From an uncultured Coriobacteriales bacterium (GTDB lineage Bacteria > Actinomycetota > Coriobacteriia > Coriobacteriales > UMGS124): 6,160 bases of DNA. The DNA lies in assembly GCA_902464015.1 (NCBI GenBank), contig CABQHM010000107.1, forward strand, positions 1 through 6,160, given 5' to 3'. Below, piece by piece: positions 5,738 to 6,160 of this stretch (position 1 is the first letter of the stretch; each line of letters begins with the position of its first letter). The notes under the pieces are model-generated. The model saw only the letters and a list, made by a program, of their open reading frames with translations. It made no database searches and was not told where the DNA came from. Both the position numbers and the translations under genes were made by a program.

Positions 5738-6160
5738 TCAGGGCGTTGAGCTTTCATTTTGCCCCGAAGAACACGACGGGCCATGAGAATCACAAAGAGC
5801 GGAAAGCGCCTGCAGGCCTCCTTCGGAATAGACGCCGAGCAGCTCCTGCGCATGGGCGAACTCAGGCCCCCGCCTCCAACCGAGCAGGCGGTTGACTGCG
5901 AGATTTCCCTGAACACTGTGGACAAAGAGCAGATGAGCGTCCTCACGTGAAACCCCGGTCTTCTCCATAATCTGGGGAACGACCTGCTCTGCTCCGCACT
6001 CGATAACGCGCTGTGCCACGCGGGCGTACGCGTCGTTATCCGAGTAGAGCAGATAATAGTCATCGTTTGCCGGCGGGCGCTGGCAGAGAGCCCCCGCCTC
6101 CGTTCCTTCGAGCGGGGGCGCCGCCGCCAGGGCCTCGTCGATAAGCGCGTCGAGCAGCGC
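5738..6160 (-). CDS. putative TetR/AcrR-family regulator, C-terminal part (start outside window)
   Basis: The last 140 residues of a protein entering from the right edge and ending in TGA at 5740-5738. The DNA-binding N-terminus is outside the window. The visible part is mainly helical and ends like many TetR ligand-binding domains: a YYLLYSDNDAYARVAQRVIE segment, then a helix containing EDAHLLFVHSVQGNLAVNRLLG, then GWRRGPEFAHAQELLGVYSEGGLQAL. Here the large-helix, W-x-x-G and hydrophobic-x-G-G-hydrophobic pattern is typical of the family. The tail, HGPSCSSGQNESSTP, is polar. In such proteins this half binds a small ligand and dimerises. The assignment is by pattern only; another all-helical protein is possible. 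It converges on the operon terminator and remnant frame, so it is unlikely to be part of the operon. Its targets would lie to the right. Confidence 0.5.
   Translation of the reverse strand, partial: ALLDALIDEALAAAPPLEGTEAGALCQRPPANDDYYLLYSDNDAYARVAQRVIECGAEQVVPQIMEKTGVSREDAHLLFVHSVQGNLAVNRLLGWRRGPEFAHAQELLGVYSEGGLQALSALCDSHGPSCSSGQNESSTP

Noticed and set aside
5721..5740. A-run (T-run on the minus strand) after the TetR-like stop as an intrinsic terminator
   Set aside because: The only stem in front of it is CTCA/TGAG, four pairs, separated from the T-run by about ten bases.
5575..6063. Minus-strand 162-codon frame overlapping the TetR-like gene
   Set aside because: Rich in R, S and C, it runs through the hairpin and repeats. 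The alternative frame has helical protein character and a TetR-like pattern, and continues to the window edge.

Overview
The window looks like chromosomal DNA of a high-GC, single-membrane bacterium of the class Coriobacteriia, most likely the family Eggerthellaceae (Eggerthella, Slackia and relatives). The basis is family-level recognition, with no database search: a multi-spanning membrane protein ending in a LuxR DNA-binding domain, placed divergently next to a secreted molybdopterin/cytochrome c oxidoreductase operon, is a typical arrangement in that group.

Layout. (1) 1-496, minus strand: start of a GMP synthase ATP-pyrophosphatase gene running off the left edge, with no glutaminase domain in front of it. 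Its ribosome-binding site, a candidate promoter and a leader inverted repeat lie at 503-597. (2) 631-2163, minus strand: a 510-residue regulator with about twelve transmembrane segments and a C-terminal LuxR helix-turn-helix. (3) 2164-2547: a 384-bp AT-richer divergent control region with several short inverted repeats. (4) 2548-4230 and 4243-5295, plus strand: a two-gene operon of secreted proteins. The first is a triheme cytochrome c domain joined to a sulfite-oxidase-fold molybdopterin domain and its immunoglobulin-like dimerisation domain. The second is a heme-free paralogue of the molybdopterin part. A near-perfect intrinsic terminator closes the operon at 5352-5387. (5) 5388-5567: a coding-like open frame with no usable start, probably the tail of a broken gene. 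It is followed by a large hairpin (5579-5622) in the gap before a convergent gene. (6) 5738-6160, minus strand: C-terminal 140 residues of a putative TetR-family regulator entering from the right edge.

How the parts may work together (inference): the membrane LuxR protein senses a compound at or in the membrane and switches on the divergent operon. The two exported proteins share the dimerisation-domain fold and could form a heterodimer on the outer face of the membrane, in which the three hemes carry electrons between a respiratory donor or acceptor and a molybdenum site. No membrane quinol-oxidising subunit or maturation chaperone is encoded next to them. The substrate is unknown. The pair of molybdopterin-fold paralogues, one with hemes and one without, both with unusual active-site loops, is the part of this window most likely to be undescribed.
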